From positions 62,001-126,000 of the forward strand of contig CATQHL010000001.1 in assembly GCA_958295925.1 (NCBI GenBank): 64,000 nt of DNA, read 5' to 3'. Under the pieces are notes generated by a model. That model had not been told where the DNA came from and did no database searches. It was given only the letters and a program-made list of their open reading frames with translations. This document shows positions 27,401 through 35,922 of this stretch, piece after piece (position 1 is the first letter of the stretch; every line of letters begins with the position of its first letter). A program made the position numbers and the translations under genes. The DNA is from an uncultured Acidimicrobiales bacterium (lineage in GTDB: Bacteria > Actinomycetota > Acidimicrobiia > Acidimicrobiales > CATQHL01).

Positions 27401-29419
27401 TCAGCAGCCCCCTGGAAGCGCGGCGTAATGGTCGTGTGAGGCCGTGAAACTGCCCCTGCCCCCGGTTATCGAACGAAGGTCGATGGCGTAGCGCACCAGT
27501 TCCGACTCCGGCACGAGGGCGCGGACATGCTGCTGCCCGTACTGGCCCGGGTCGGTTCCCTGCACGATCCCGCGGCGCGCCGAGAGGTCGCCCATCACAT
27601 CCCCCAGGCATTCCCCGGGAGCTGTCACCTCAACCTGCGATACCGGCTCGAGCACCACCGGGCGGGCCGACGCCATCGCATTCCTGAAGGCGAGGCGGCC
27701 GGCCAGCTTGAAGCTCATTTCGGATGAGTCCACCGAGTGGTGCTTGCCGTCGAAGACCGTGGCGCGCAGGTCTACCACACGATGGCCATGGCTGCCGCCG
27801 CTTTCCATCGCCTCCTTGATGCCGGCCTCCACCGCAGGTATGAACTGACGGGGAATCACTCCACCGGTTATCTCGTCGACGAACTCAAAGCCCGTGCCGC
27901 GCGGCAGCGGCTCAAGGCGGACGTGCGCCACGCCGAACTGCCCGTGGCCTCCCGTCTGCTTCTTGTGCTTGCCCTCCGCCGATGCGGCGACGGTGATCGT
28001 CTCCCTGAACGGGATTAGCAGTTCCTCAACGTCCACCCCCACGTTGAACTTGCGCTCGATCCGGCGCAGGGCGGAGCGCAGGTGCCTCTCGCCAAGCCCT
28101 GAGATGAGGGTCTGCTGCGTCTCTGTGTTGCGGGTGACGCTCAGCGACGGATCTTCCCCGCAAATCCGGCGCAGGGACGTGGAGAGTTTCTCCTCGTCGA
28201 GTTTCGTCCGGGGGGTCACCGCGAACGAGAACATGGGCTTCGGCACGTCTGGGGGGGCGAGGCGCAAGTCCCCGCCTGCGTTGAGGGTGTCACCTGTCCC
28301 GGTGTCGGAGAGCTTGGCGGCCGCCCCCATGTCGCCTGCGCAAAGCTCGCCCGCCGGCTCTGTTTCGTTTCCCATCATCCGCAGCAGGGTGCGCATGCGC
28401 TCGGCCGATCCGCTGCGCATGTTGGTGAGGGTGTCGTCCGCCCGCAACGCGCCGCAGGCCAGTCGAAAGAGGGAGATGGCGCCCAGGTAAGGGTCGACTG
28501 TCGTCTTGAACACCAGCAGGCTGGCCGGGGCGTCGGCCACGGCTGGCGCAATCCCGCCGTTGGTTGTGCGCATCCCGGGCCGAGCGAGGGGTGAGGGGCC
28601 GAGCGTGCAGATGTACTCGCACAACCTGTCAACGCCGATTGGGGTGACGGCCGACCCGCACACCACAGGGAAGACAGCAGCCTCTGCCACCCCTGCGCTG
28701 AAGGCAGCCTCCAGCTCCCCCTTCGCCGGGACGTCCCCCTCCAGGTAGCGCTCAAGAAGTTCGTCGTCGGACTCCACTATTCCCTCCACAAGGGCCTCCC
28801 CGACCGAGGCCGCCCCGTCCACGAGTTCGTCCGGTATCTCAGCTGAGGTGGAGACTCCGTCCTCGTAGAGCCAGGCTTCCTCGCCCAGCAGGTCGACCAC
28901 GCCCCTGAAGCCGGGACCCTCGTCGACCGGCAGCTCCACAGGCGCCACCCCGCCGCCGAACGTCTCCCGAAGCTCACCCAGCACCTTCTCGAAGGAAATG
29001 TGCTCGCGGTCCAGCTTGTTAACGAAGAACAGCCGCGGGACACCGAGTTCGGCGGCCTTCCTCCACGAGCTGACGAGGCCGTAGTCCACCCCGCCCACGG
29101 CGTCCACCACCAGCACAACCAGGTCGGCCACGGCCAGGGCTGCCCACTGCTCCCCTGCGAAGTCGAACGACCCGGGCGCATCCAGCAGGTTGATCTTGTG
29201 CCCGCCCCACTCGAAGGAGGCAAGGGCGGTGGACTGGGAGCTTCCGCTTTCCTTTTCCTCCGGCTCGAAGTCGCATACCGTCGAGCCCGCCTCGATCCGC
29301 CCCAGCCTGGTGGTCACCCCCGCCCGGAACAGCATCGCCTCTGCCAGCATCGTCTTGCCGGAACCGCTCGATCCCGCCAAGGCCACGTTTCGAATCTGTT
29401 TCGAAAGGTAGGTTTTCAC
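27401..29419 (-). CDS. fusA2: elongation factor G-like GTPase (EF-G2 type)
   Basis: This 672-aa protein resembles the second EF-G of actinobacteria rather than the translocase EF-G. The GTPase motifs are AGSSGSGKTMLAE (P-loop, residues 17-29), LDAPGSFDF (G3) and VNKLD (G4). EF-G domains II-V follow (QTGGHGQFGVAHVRLEP and the ending RGIVQGTD). The switch regions differ from canonical EF-G. Its role is not established. I chose GTG 29419 because a GGGAGA ribosome site lies 6 nt upstream; the open frame continues upstream without homology. It is divergent from aroC. Confidence 0.88.
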   Translation of the reverse strand: MKTYLSKQIRNVALAGSSGSGKTMLAEAMLFRAGVTTRLGRIEAGSTVCDFEPEEKESGSSQSTALASFEWGGHKINLLDAPGSFDFAGEQWAALAVADLVVLVVDAVGGVDYGLVSSWRKAAELGVPRLFFVNKLDREHISFEKVLGELRETFGGGVAPVELPVDEGPGFRGVVDLLGEEAWLYEDGVSTSAEIPDELVDGAASVGEALVEGIVESDDELLERYLEGDVPAKGELEAAFSAGVAEAAVFPVVCGSAVTPIGVDRLCEYICTLGPSPLARPGMRTTNGGIAPAVADAPASLLVFKTTVDPYLGAISLFRLACGALRADDTLTNMRSGSAERMRTLLRMMGNETEPAGELCAGDMGAAAKLSDTGTGDTLNAGGDLRLAPPDVPKPMFSFAVTPRTKLDEEKLSTSLRRICGEDPSLSVTRNTETQQTLISGLGERHLRSALRRIERKFNVGVDVEELLIPFRETITVAASAEGKHKKQTGGHGQFGVAHVRLEPLPRGTGFEFVDEITGGVIPRQFIPAVEAGIKEAMESGGSHGHRVVDLRATVFDGKHHSVDSSEMSFKLAGRLAFRNAMASARPVVLEPVSQVEVTAPGECLGDVMGDLSARRGIVQGTDPGQYGQQHVRALVPESELVRYAIDLRSITGGRGSFTASHDHYAALPGGC

Positions 29420-29706
29420 CTTGTTCTCCCTTTCTCGCCCTCGTAAGCCGTCTTCGGCCGTAGCCAGAAGACCCTCGCGGAGATTACCGCCCAGCGATGG
29501 GATTGTGACGACCTGCTGGACGCGGCGGCGGGCGCGGACAGCGGCGGGTGGCAGCGAATCGGCGTTCGGCGCACCGTCAGGCCCGCCCTGCACAGCGCTG
29601 GGTCCTGCCCTCGCCGCACCGCCTGGGCGCTCCCCCGCTCACTGTCAGGCCCGTCCCGGCGGAACCCTCCCGCAGGCGTCACCCGAAGTCGGCGAGATGC
29701 AACCTC

Positions 29707-29712
29707 TAGCCT
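29707..29712 (+). promoter_or_regulatory. -10 box TAGCCT, leaderless promoter of aroC
   Basis: TAGCCT lies 6 nt before the GTG of aroC. The identical hexamer occurs at the same distance before nth, the DUF4143 ATPase gene and mshD. Confidence 0.5.
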
Positions 29713-29718
29713 GAAGGC

Positions 29719-30822
29719 GTGAGCAGCACGTGGGGGAAGGCTTTCCGGGTAAGCACGTTCGGGGAGTCGCACGGTGGGGCGCTGGGTGTGAGCGTCGAGG
29801 GCTGCCCCCCTCTCCTGAAGCTCAGCGCAGAGGAGGTTCAGCGTGACCTCGACCGTCGGCGACCAGGTCAGAGCCGCCTCACCACGACGCGCTCCGAGGC
29901 CGACAGGGTGCAGATTCTTTCAGGCCTCTTCGAGGGGAAGACCCTTGGCACCCCGATCGGGATGCTCATCCCCAACACGGACGCCCGCCCGGAGGCCTAC
30001 GAGCACCTGCGAAGCGTCTACCGGCCTTCCCACGCCGACTACTCAACCGAGGCCAAGTACGGCATCCGCAACTGGCAGGGAGGGGGCCGGGCAAGCGCCC
30101 GTGAGACCGCCGCCCGGGTGGCGGCAGGTGCGGTGGCGCGCAAGCTGATGGCTGAGGCCGAGGGCGTTGAGGTGCTGGCCTGGGTGGCCCGCGTTCACGA
30201 AATCGAGGCCGAGGTGGACCGCTCCTCGGTAGCCCTGGGCGACGTTGAGGGCAGCCCCACCCGCTGCCCCGATCGCGCGGCTGCTGAGCTCATTGCGGAA
30301 GCCATCTCCAAAGCCCGGCGCAACGGGGACTCCCTGGGAGGAATCGTGGAGTGTGTGGCCCGGGGCGTCCCGCCGGGCCTGGGTGAGCCCGTGTTCGACA
30401 AGCTCGACGCCGAGTTGGCCAAGGCGGTGATTTCGCTTCCCGCCGCAAAGGGGGTGGAGATCGGCAGCGGGTTCTCGTCGGCAGCCATGACCGGAGCGGA
30501 GCACAACGACCCTTTCGAGCCTGGCCCTGACGGCCGCCCCCGAACCTTGGCCAACCGCTCCGGCGGCATCCAGGGCGGGATATCCAACGGGGAGGATGTC
30601 TGGCTGCGGGTGGCGTTCAAGCCCACCGCCACAATCTCCTCCCCCCAAAAGACGGTCGACAGCTCCGGCGAGGCTGTCACGCTGCGGGCTGCGGGGCGGC
30701 ACGATCCCTGCGTCCTGCCAAGGGCGGTGCCCGTCGTTGAGGCGATGATCTGCCTGACGCTTGCAGATCACTGGCTGCGCCAGAGGGCGGTCTCCGCCCT
30801 TCACCGGCCGCAGGCAGGATGA
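29719..30822 (+). CDS. aroC: chorismate synthase
   Basis: This enzyme makes chorismate from EPSP, the last common step of aromatic amino-acid synthesis, using reduced FMN. The 367-aa protein has the three family signatures: [11 protein letters not shown] (residues 11-21), the basic block in [13 protein letters not shown] (about 115-127), and [12 protein letters not shown] followed by [18 protein letters not shown]. The length is normal. It begins with GTG and appears leaderless. nadD follows with a 4-nt overlap. Confidence 0.96.
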   Translation: MSSTWGKAFRVSTFGESHGGALGVSVEGCPPLLKLSAEEVQRDLDRRRPGQSRLTTTRSEADRVQILSGLFEGKTLGTPIGMLIPNTDARPEAYEHLRSVYRPSHADYSTEAKYGIRNWQGGGRASARETAARVAAGAVARKLMAEAEGVEVLAWVARVHEIEAEVDRSSVALGDVEGSPTRCPDRAAAELIAEAISKARRNGDSLGGIVECVARGVPPGLGEPVFDKLDAELAKAVISLPAAKGVEIGSGFSSAAMTGAEHNDPFEPGPDGRPRTLANRSGGIQGGISNGEDVWLRVAFKPTATISSPQKTVDSSGEAVTLRAAGRHDPCVLPRAVPVVEAMICLTLADHWLRQRAVSALHRPQAG

Positions 30823-31463
30823 CAGCGGCAGCCCCGCCGCCTACGCCGCCTGAGCCGCCTGAGCCGATAACAGGGCCTTCCCCTCCGGAGAAAGTCGGCG
30901 TCTTCGGCGGCACGTTCGACCCGCCGCACATAGGCCACCTGGCGGCTGCGGAGGCTGCGCGTGTGGAGCTTGGGCTGCACAGGGTGCTGTTTGTGGTCTC
31001 CAACGTCCCCTGGCAGAAGGCCGACGGCTACGCGGTGAGCGACGCCGCCGATCGCCTGGCCATGGTGCGCGCAGCCGTGGGCGGTTTGGAGGACTTCGAG
31101 GCCTCCACCCTCGAGATAGAGCGCGGGGGGGACTCGTTCACCGCTGAGACGCTCGAGCAGCTGAGCACCCCAGGACGCCGCCTCTACCTGATCCTGGGAA
31201 GCGACCTCGCCCCTTCGCTGGATTCTTGGAAGCGCCCAGCGGTGATCCGCTCCCTGGCGACCGTGGCCGTAGTAGGCCGGCTCGGTGACGCTGGCGATGC
31301 GGTTCCCCCTCCCGGCTGGGACTGGGTGGGCGTCCCAGGGCCGGGCCTTGAGGTCTCGAGCAGCGACATACGCCACTGGCTCGAGGAGGGTCGTCCGCTG
31401 GGGGCGGTCCTGACAACACCCGTCGTGGAGGAGATTCGCCGCCGCTCCCTCTACGGCAGCTGA
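30819..31463 (+). CDS. nadD: nicotinate-nucleotide adenylyltransferase
   Basis: NadD joins NaMN and ATP to deamido-NAD in NAD synthesis. The nucleotidyltransferase motif [12 protein letters not shown] is at residues about 30-41 and the second, [12 protein letters not shown], near 183. The first 22 residues are a Pro-rich extension ([12 protein letters not shown]). The start overlaps the aroC stop by 4 nt (ATGA), so translation is coupled. The rsfS gene follows at once. Confidence 0.94.
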   Translation: MTAAAPPPTPPEPPEPITGPSPPEKVGVFGGTFDPPHIGHLAAAEAARVELGLHRVLFVVSNVPWQKADGYAVSDAADRLAMVRAAVGGLEDFEASTLEIERGGDSFTAETLEQLSTPGRRLYLILGSDLAPSLDSWKRPAVIRSLATVAVVGRLGDAGDAVPPPGWDWVGVPGPGLEVSSSDIRHWLEEGRPLGAVLTTPVVEEIRRRSLYGS

Positions 31464-31494
31464 CGCCAGTGGTGTCAGCCGAGCAGACGCGGAC

Positions 31495-31500
31495 TAGAGT
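31495..31500 (+). promoter_or_regulatory. -10 box TAGAGT, possible leaderless promoter of rsfS
   Basis: TAGAGT lies 7 nt before GTG 31508. It supports that codon as the rsfS start, in addition to read-through from nadD. Confidence 0.4.
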
Positions 31501-31507
31501 CAAGCCA

Positions 31508-31876
31508 GTGCTCAGCCCAGTTGAAGCCAAGAAGGTCTCAGTCGACAGGGCAAAGACCGCGGCCCGCCTGGCCAACGAGCGCTTCGGGAAGAACACCGTG
31601 GTTATCGACGTGGGCGGATTGCTCTCGGTTTGCGACGTCTTTGTCATTACCAGCGGCGCCAATGCGCGTCAGGTCAAGGCGATCTGCGAAGCGGTGGAAG
31701 ATGGGCTCTCGTCGTCAGGCGCACCCAAACCCCGAGCCATAGAGGGTTTGGACTCCCGCTCCTGGGTGCTCATGGACTATGGGGATCTCATCGTCCATGT
31801 CTTCCTCGACAAGGTGCGCGACTTCTATCAGCTCGAGCGACTCTGGGGCGACTGCCCCAGGCTCTCGGTTGGCTGA
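31508..31876 (+). CDS. rsfS: ribosome silencing factor RsfS
   Basis: RsfS binds ribosomal protein L14 and blocks 30S-50S joining under starvation. The 122-aa protein has the family core: VVIDVGGLLSVCDVFVITSG, KAICEAVEDGL, and the C-terminal SWVLMDYGDLIVHVFLDKVRDFY with YQLERLWGD. Two starts are possible. I prefer GTG 31508, which has a -10 box 7 nt upstream and gives the usual length; GTG 31469 adds 13 residues. It lies next to nadD, as in very many bacteria. Confidence 0.92.
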   Translation: MLSPVEAKKVSVDRAKTAARLANERFGKNTVVIDVGGLLSVCDVFVITSGANARQVKAICEAVEDGLSSSGAPKPRAIEGLDSRSWVLMDYGDLIVHVFLDKVRDFYQLERLWGDCPRLSVG

Positions 31877-32226
31877 TCCCCGCATCTCGCCTGTCGCACC
31901 TCCCTCTCCCAATTCCGCATTGACAGACCCTGTGGGCATGGCTAGGGTGCTGGCGTCCCGTAGGATTCCGCTGGCGAATCAGCCAAGTCCCCGGACATGC
32001 ATTCTGACGGTCCAGGGGACTGGCCCAACGGAGAATTCGACTCTGAACTCTTGATACGCCGCACGCCCTGAAACCCGTACTGGATGTATGCTGTTCCCGG
32101 AGTGTGTGAAAAAAGTCACAAGCCCGAAGTTGGCGGCAGGAATAATTTGATGTCAGACGCGTTTATTAATGTCGGAGACTTCAACAGCACGAAACCTCAC
32201 TAGTTAGAAGGAATACAGACCACAAA
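31877..32226 (+). other. 350-bp intergenic region before the sigma factor gene
   Basis: No protein gene is supported here. The region holds a well-formed promoter at 31920-31948 and, closer to the sigma gene, an inverted repeat TGTGA-6nt-TCACA (about 32104-32120). The last 80 bp are AT-rich (ATAATTTGATG, TTTATTAATG). An AGAAGGA ribosome-site-like sequence lies about 17 nt before the ATG at 32227, which is far for a Shine-Dalgarno. If transcription starts at the upstream promoter, the leader would be about 270 nt. Confidence 0.5.
31920..31948 (+). promoter_or_regulatory. sigma-70 type promoter TTGACA-17-TAGGGT
   Basis: A perfect -35 hexamer (31920-31925) and a TAnnnT -10 box (31943-31948) are separated by the optimal 17 nt. 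It probably drives the sigma factor gene with a long leader, or a small untranslated RNA. Confidence 0.5.
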
Positions 32227-33126
32227 ATGAGCGACTGGGTGGGTCAATACCTCAACGAAATAGGCCTCGTCTCGCTACTCACGGCGGACGACGAGCGGGA
32301 ACTCTCGCAGATCATCGAGCGCGGCCGCGCCGCTCAGGAGAAAATCGACTCCGGCGCGAGAAAGAGCAGCAAAGCGCTTTTGGCCGATATCGAGGCGGCG
32401 GAGAAGGCCAAGGACCGCTTCATCCGCTCCAACCTCCGCCTGGTGGTCAGCGTCGCCCGACGCTATCCCCTGCCCAACGGCATGGAGCTCTCAGACCTTA
32501 TTCAAGAGGGGAACCTCGGCCTGGAGCACGCAGTCGACAAGTTCGACTGGCGAAAGGGGTTCAAGTTCTCCACCTACGCCACGTTCTGGATTCGCCAGGC
32601 AATAGGCCGTGCGCTCGATCAGAAGGCCAGCCTGGTCCGGTTGCCCGGCGACCGTTCCGCCAGCCTGCGTGCGGCGCTTCGCCAAGTTGCAGGCAACGCC
32701 GACGAGCTCGACGAAGACCACGCTCGGCTGGATCGGCTGACAAGGCCCTCCTCGCTGGACAGGACTGTCGGGGACGACGACAGCAACGAGCTCATCGACC
32801 TGGTTGCCGACGCCAACCCCGGCCCTGAGTCCATGGTGCTGACGCTCGCTGAGAACGAGATGCTCAACGACCTTCTTTCCGGTCTTGACGACCGCGCCCG
32901 CTCAGCGGTCAAGCGGCGCTTCGGCCTGGACGACCCCTTCCAGGACGGGCGCACGCGCGTGCAGGGAGGCCGCAAGCGGAGCTACCGCGAAGTTGGAGAA
33001 GATCTGGGTGTCACGGCTGAGGCTGCGCGCCGTCTGGTCAAGAGGGCTGTCAACACGCTCAAGGAGAACGCAGCCGAGGCCGCCCGGGAGGCCGAGGCGC
33101 GTGCTCAGGACGCAGACGCAGCCTGA
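32227..33126 (+). CDS. RNA polymerase sigma-70 factor (primary-like, shortened region 3)
   Basis: The 299-aa protein begins directly with region 1.2 (DWVGQYLNEIGLVSLLTADDE) and lacks region 1.1. Region 2 is canonical: NLRLVVSVARRY, DLIQEGNLGLEHAVDKFDW and FSTYATFWIRQAIGRAL (-10 recognition). Region 3 is reduced to a poorly conserved acidic stretch (about 150-205). Region 4 has the -35 helix-turn-helix SYREVGEDLGVTAEAARRLV near 257-276, then an Ala/Glu-rich tail. It is close to group 1/2 sigma factors, but whether it is the housekeeping or an alternative factor cannot be told. Class II DAHP synthase follows after 7 nt. Confidence 0.9.
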   Translation: MSDWVGQYLNEIGLVSLLTADDERELSQIIERGRAAQEKIDSGARKSSKALLADIEAAEKAKDRFIRSNLRLVVSVARRYPLPNGMELSDLIQEGNLGLEHAVDKFDWRKGFKFSTYATFWIRQAIGRALDQKASLVRLPGDRSASLRAALRQVAGNADELDEDHARLDRLTRPSSLDRTVGDDDSNELIDLVADANPGPESMVLTLAENEMLNDLLSGLDDRARSAVKRRFGLDDPFQDGRTRVQGGRKRSYREVGEDLGVTAEAARRLVKRAVNTLKENAAEAAREAEARAQDADAA

Positions 33127-33133
33127 GCCGAGC

Positions 33134-34507
33134 ATGACCGAGCCGAGCATGTCCGCCTGGTCGCCTGGCAGTTGGCGGGACTTCCCTGCCGCGCAGCAGC
33201 CCGACTGGCCGGACGAGGCGGAACTTGAGCGCGTGCTCAAGGTCATCTCCGGGTTGCCACCCCTTGTGTTCGCAGGGGAGGCCCGAAGCCTCACATCACA
33301 ACTTGCACTGGCGGCCGAGGGAAAGGCCTTCCTTCTCCAGGCGGGTGACTGCGCAGAGTCCTTCGACGCCCTCTCTGCCAACAACATTCGCGACAAACTG
33401 CGGGTGATCCTGCAGATGGCGGTTGTGCTCACCTACTCCGCGGGTGTCCCAATTGTGAAGGTGGGGCGGATTGCGGGGCAGTTTGCAAAACCGCGCTCCA
33501 GCCCGACCGAGTCGAAGGGCGGCTCGTCGCTTCCGTCGTTCAGGGGGCACATGGTCAACGACGCTCCCTTCACCGCCACCGCCCGGGTGGCCGACGCCGC
33601 CCGGCTGCTCACCGCCTACCACCAGTCGTCAGCCACGCTGAACCTGCTTCGCTCCTTCGCCACGGGCGGGTTCGCCGACCTGAACCAGGTCCACTCCTGG
33701 AACCGGAGTTTCGTGGCCTCCTCGCCGTCGGGGCGTCGTTATGAGGAGGTTGCCTCGGGGATCGGCTCGGCGCTGCGCTTCATGTCTGCGTGCGGAATCA
33801 ATTCCGCCGACGACCCGAGATTGCACACGGTGGATTTCTATACCAGCCACGAAGCCCTCATCCTGGGCTACGAGGAGGCGATGACGAGGGTGGACTCGCT
33901 TACCGGTGACCAATACGGCTGTTCGGCGCACATGCTCTGGGTGGGAGAGCGAACCCGCCAGCTAGACGGCGCCCACCTGGAGTTCCTGCGTGGAGTGAAG
34001 AACCCGCTGGGCTGCAAGATCGGGCCGGGCGCCACTCCGGAGGATGTCCTGACCATCTGCGAGAAGCTCAATCCCGAGCGCATCCCCGGCCGCCTCACCC
34101 TCATTTCGCGGATGGGGGCGGAGAAGATCGCCGATGCCCTGCCGCCCCTGCTGCGAGCCACACGCAATTCCGACCACGTTGTCTCCTGGGTGTGCGATCC
34201 CATGCACGGCAACACGTTCACTTCGGCATCCAGCGGGCGAAAGACCCGTCACTTCGAAGACATCTGCGCCGAGATAGACACTTTCTTCAGGGTGCATCAC
34301 CACGAGGGGGCTCCCCCGGGCGGCATCCACGTGGAACTCACCGGGGACAGCGTCACCGAGTGCCTGGGAGGCTCGGAGGATCTCGGTCACGAAGACCTCC
34401 CGATGCGTTACGAGACCGCCTGCGATCCCCGCCTCAACGGGCGACAGTCGCTGGATTTGGCTTTCAGGGTTGCGGAGCTCCTGCGCAAGGAGCACTGCCT
34501 GGCCTAG
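33134..34507 (+). CDS. aroG: 3-deoxy-7-phosphoheptulonate synthase, class II
   Basis: This is the first enzyme of the shikimate pathway, condensing PEP and erythrose-4-phosphate, in the plant/actinobacterial class II form (457 aa). Diagnostic segments are LLQAGDCAESFDALSANNI with the metal-binding Cys, IVKVGRIAGQFAKPRS, GVKNPLGCKIGPGATPED and WVCDPMHGNTF with the metal His. The ATG at 33134 starts inside a 15-bp tandem duplication that contains a second in-frame ATG at 33149; either may be used. It lies 7 nt after the sigma factor gene. The longer open frame upstream is a shadow of the sigma gene. Confidence 0.94.
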   Translation: MTEPSMSAWSPGSWRDFPAAQQPDWPDEAELERVLKVISGLPPLVFAGEARSLTSQLALAAEGKAFLLQAGDCAESFDALSANNIRDKLRVILQMAVVLTYSAGVPIVKVGRIAGQFAKPRSSPTESKGGSSLPSFRGHMVNDAPFTATARVADAARLLTAYHQSSATLNLLRSFATGGFADLNQVHSWNRSFVASSPSGRRYEEVASGIGSALRFMSACGINSADDPRLHTVDFYTSHEALILGYEEAMTRVDSLTGDQYGCSAHMLWVGERTRQLDGAHLEFLRGVKNPLGCKIGPGATPEDVLTICEKLNPERIPGRLTLISRMGAEKIADALPPLLRATRNSDHVVSWVCDPMHGNTFTSASSGRKTRHFEDICAEIDTFFRVHHHEGAPPGGIHVELTGDSVTECLGGSEDLGHEDLPMRYETACDPRLNGRQSLDLAFRVAELLRKEHCLA

Positions 34508-34569
34508 ATCTCCACATGCCTTGCCCGGCACAGCGGCCTGGCCCCTGGCACTCATGCCCAAGGCCCTGG

Positions 34570-34653
34570 TGCCCGGGGTGGGACTCGAACCCACACGATC
34601 TCGCGATCAAAGGATTTTGAGTCCTCCGCGTCTTCCAATTCCGCCACCCGGGC
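34570..34653 (-). tRNA. tRNA-Leu (CAA)
   Basis: On the minus strand the 7-bp acceptor stem GCCCGGG/CCCGGGC closes an 83-nt tRNA plus discriminator A. The T arm reads GTGGGTTCGAGTCCCAC. The anticodon stem GAGGA/TCCTT holds the loop CTCAAAA with anticodon CAA. The long variable arm fits a class II leucine tRNA. CCA is encoded (34567-34569). A -10-like TACTTT lies about 25 nt upstream. It lies antisense between the DAHP synthase and fabD genes. Confidence 0.95.
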
Positions 34654-34749
34654 GCAGGCATGGCGTAAAGTAAGTTACCCGTTAGGTTTGGTGTCACCCG
34701 CTCCCAAGGGTCACCTGCTCCCAACCCAAAGTCTACGCGGAAGCTCCCA

Positions 34750-35922
34750 ATGCAAACAAAGATCGCCTTTACATACCCTGGACAGGGCTCGCAGTTCCCC
34801 GCAATGGGGTCTGAATGGGCAAATCAGCCGTCCTGGGAACTCGTGGAGGAGGCCTCAGAGGCCACCGGCCGCGATGTCTCCCACCTTCTCCTGGACGCCG
34901 ACGCCGACTCGCTTCGACAAACCCGCAACTCGCAGCTGGCCACGTTCGTGGCGAGCATGGTCGCCCTCGACGCAATAGGCAGGGTAGGGCTTGTCCCTCA
35001 CGGCCACGCCGGGCACAGCCTCGGCGAATACACGGCGCTGGTGGCTTCAGGGGCGATGGATTTCGCTGAGGCCGCCCACGTGGTGGCCGAGCGCGGCGAG
35101 GCGATGCAGATGGCCTCAGAGGAGCGCGAGGGCACGATGCTGGCAGTGCTGGGCCTCCCCGAGGAGGAGGTGGAGGCCATCTGCGGCGAATGCCCGATGG
35201 TCTGGGTGGCGAATTGCAACGCTCCAGGCCAGGTGGTCATTGCGGGGATTCCCGAGCGCCTGGAGGTGGCAGGCGACCTGGCCAGGGAGCGGGGGGCGCG
35301 CCGCGTCATGCGCCTTGCCGTCGGAGGGGCCTTCCATACGCCGCTGATGACATCCGCGCACGAGCGGCTTCTCAAGGCAATCTCCAGCACCGAGATATTC
35401 ACACCCGACGCCCCCGTCTACGCCAACGTCGACGCCACTCCCTATGACCTGGGCGATCCTTGGCCGTCGCTGCTCTCCAGACAGCTCACAAGCCCCGTCC
35501 GCTGGCAGCAGACAATGACACGCATGATTGTCGACGGGTATGACACCTTTGTCGAAATCGGCCCTGGGGCGGCCCTGACCGGGCTGCTCAAGCGGATTGA
35601 CCGCTCCGTCTGCGCTCTCAACGTTGCCGCCCCGGCCGACATCAACCCCTTGCTGGAAGCCTTGGGGGTTTCCGACGAGGAGCAGGCCGACGGCGAACTC
35701 CTCTACGCATTCGAGCGTCTCGTGGTGAGCCCCACCGTCGGCGTGTTCAACCCCTCCTCCGACTTCCCCTCCGGGGCGGCGGTGTCAACCGGGTCGGTGA
35801 TTGGTCACGTCAACGGAAACGAGGTGCGATCCCCGTTCAGCGGCGTGCTGATGGACTACATGGCCAGCAACGGCCAGAGGGTCACGGCAAATCAGCCGAT
35901 CGCATGGCTTAGAACTTCGTGA
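34750..35922 (+). CDS. fabD: malonyl-CoA:ACP transacylase fused to a biotinyl/lipoyl-like domain lacking its lysine
   Basis: Residues 1-300 are a complete FabD: PGQGSQFPAMGSEW at the start, the nucleophile in GHSLGEYTALV near residue 92, and the catalytic His in GGAFHTPLM near 197. It loads malonate onto ACP. Residues about 318-390 are extra for the family and resemble a biotin-carrier hammerhead: VVSPTVGVFNPSSDFP, then EVRSPFSGVLMDYMASNGQ and VTANQPIAWL. In a true carrier an EAMKM turn holds the biotinylated Lys; here the turn is reduced to VNGN, so no modification site remains. The gene starts the cluster fabD-fabH-fabG-acpP-fabF, and fabH overlaps its stop by 4 nt. Confidence 0.93.
   Translation: MQTKIAFTYPGQGSQFPAMGSEWANQPSWELVEEASEATGRDVSHLLLDADADSLRQTRNSQLATFVASMVALDAIGRVGLVPHGHAGHSLGEYTALVASGAMDFAEAAHVVAERGEAMQMASEEREGTMLAVLGLPEEEVEAICGECPMVWVANCNAPGQVVIAGIPERLEVAGDLARERGARRVMRLAVGGAFHTPLMTSAHERLLKAISSTEIFTPDAPVYANVDATPYDLGDPWPSLLSRQLTSPVRWQQTMTRMIVDGYDTFVEIGPGAALTGLLKRIDRSVCALNVAAPADINPLLEALGVSDEEQADGELLYAFERLVVSPTVGVFNPSSDFPSGAAVSTGSVIGHVNGNEVRSPFSGVLMDYMASNGQRVTANQPIAWLRTS

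Noticed and set aside
34654-34749. Second tRNA next to tRNA-Leu
   Set aside because: No second acceptor stem or T-arm consensus is present in the flanking sequence.
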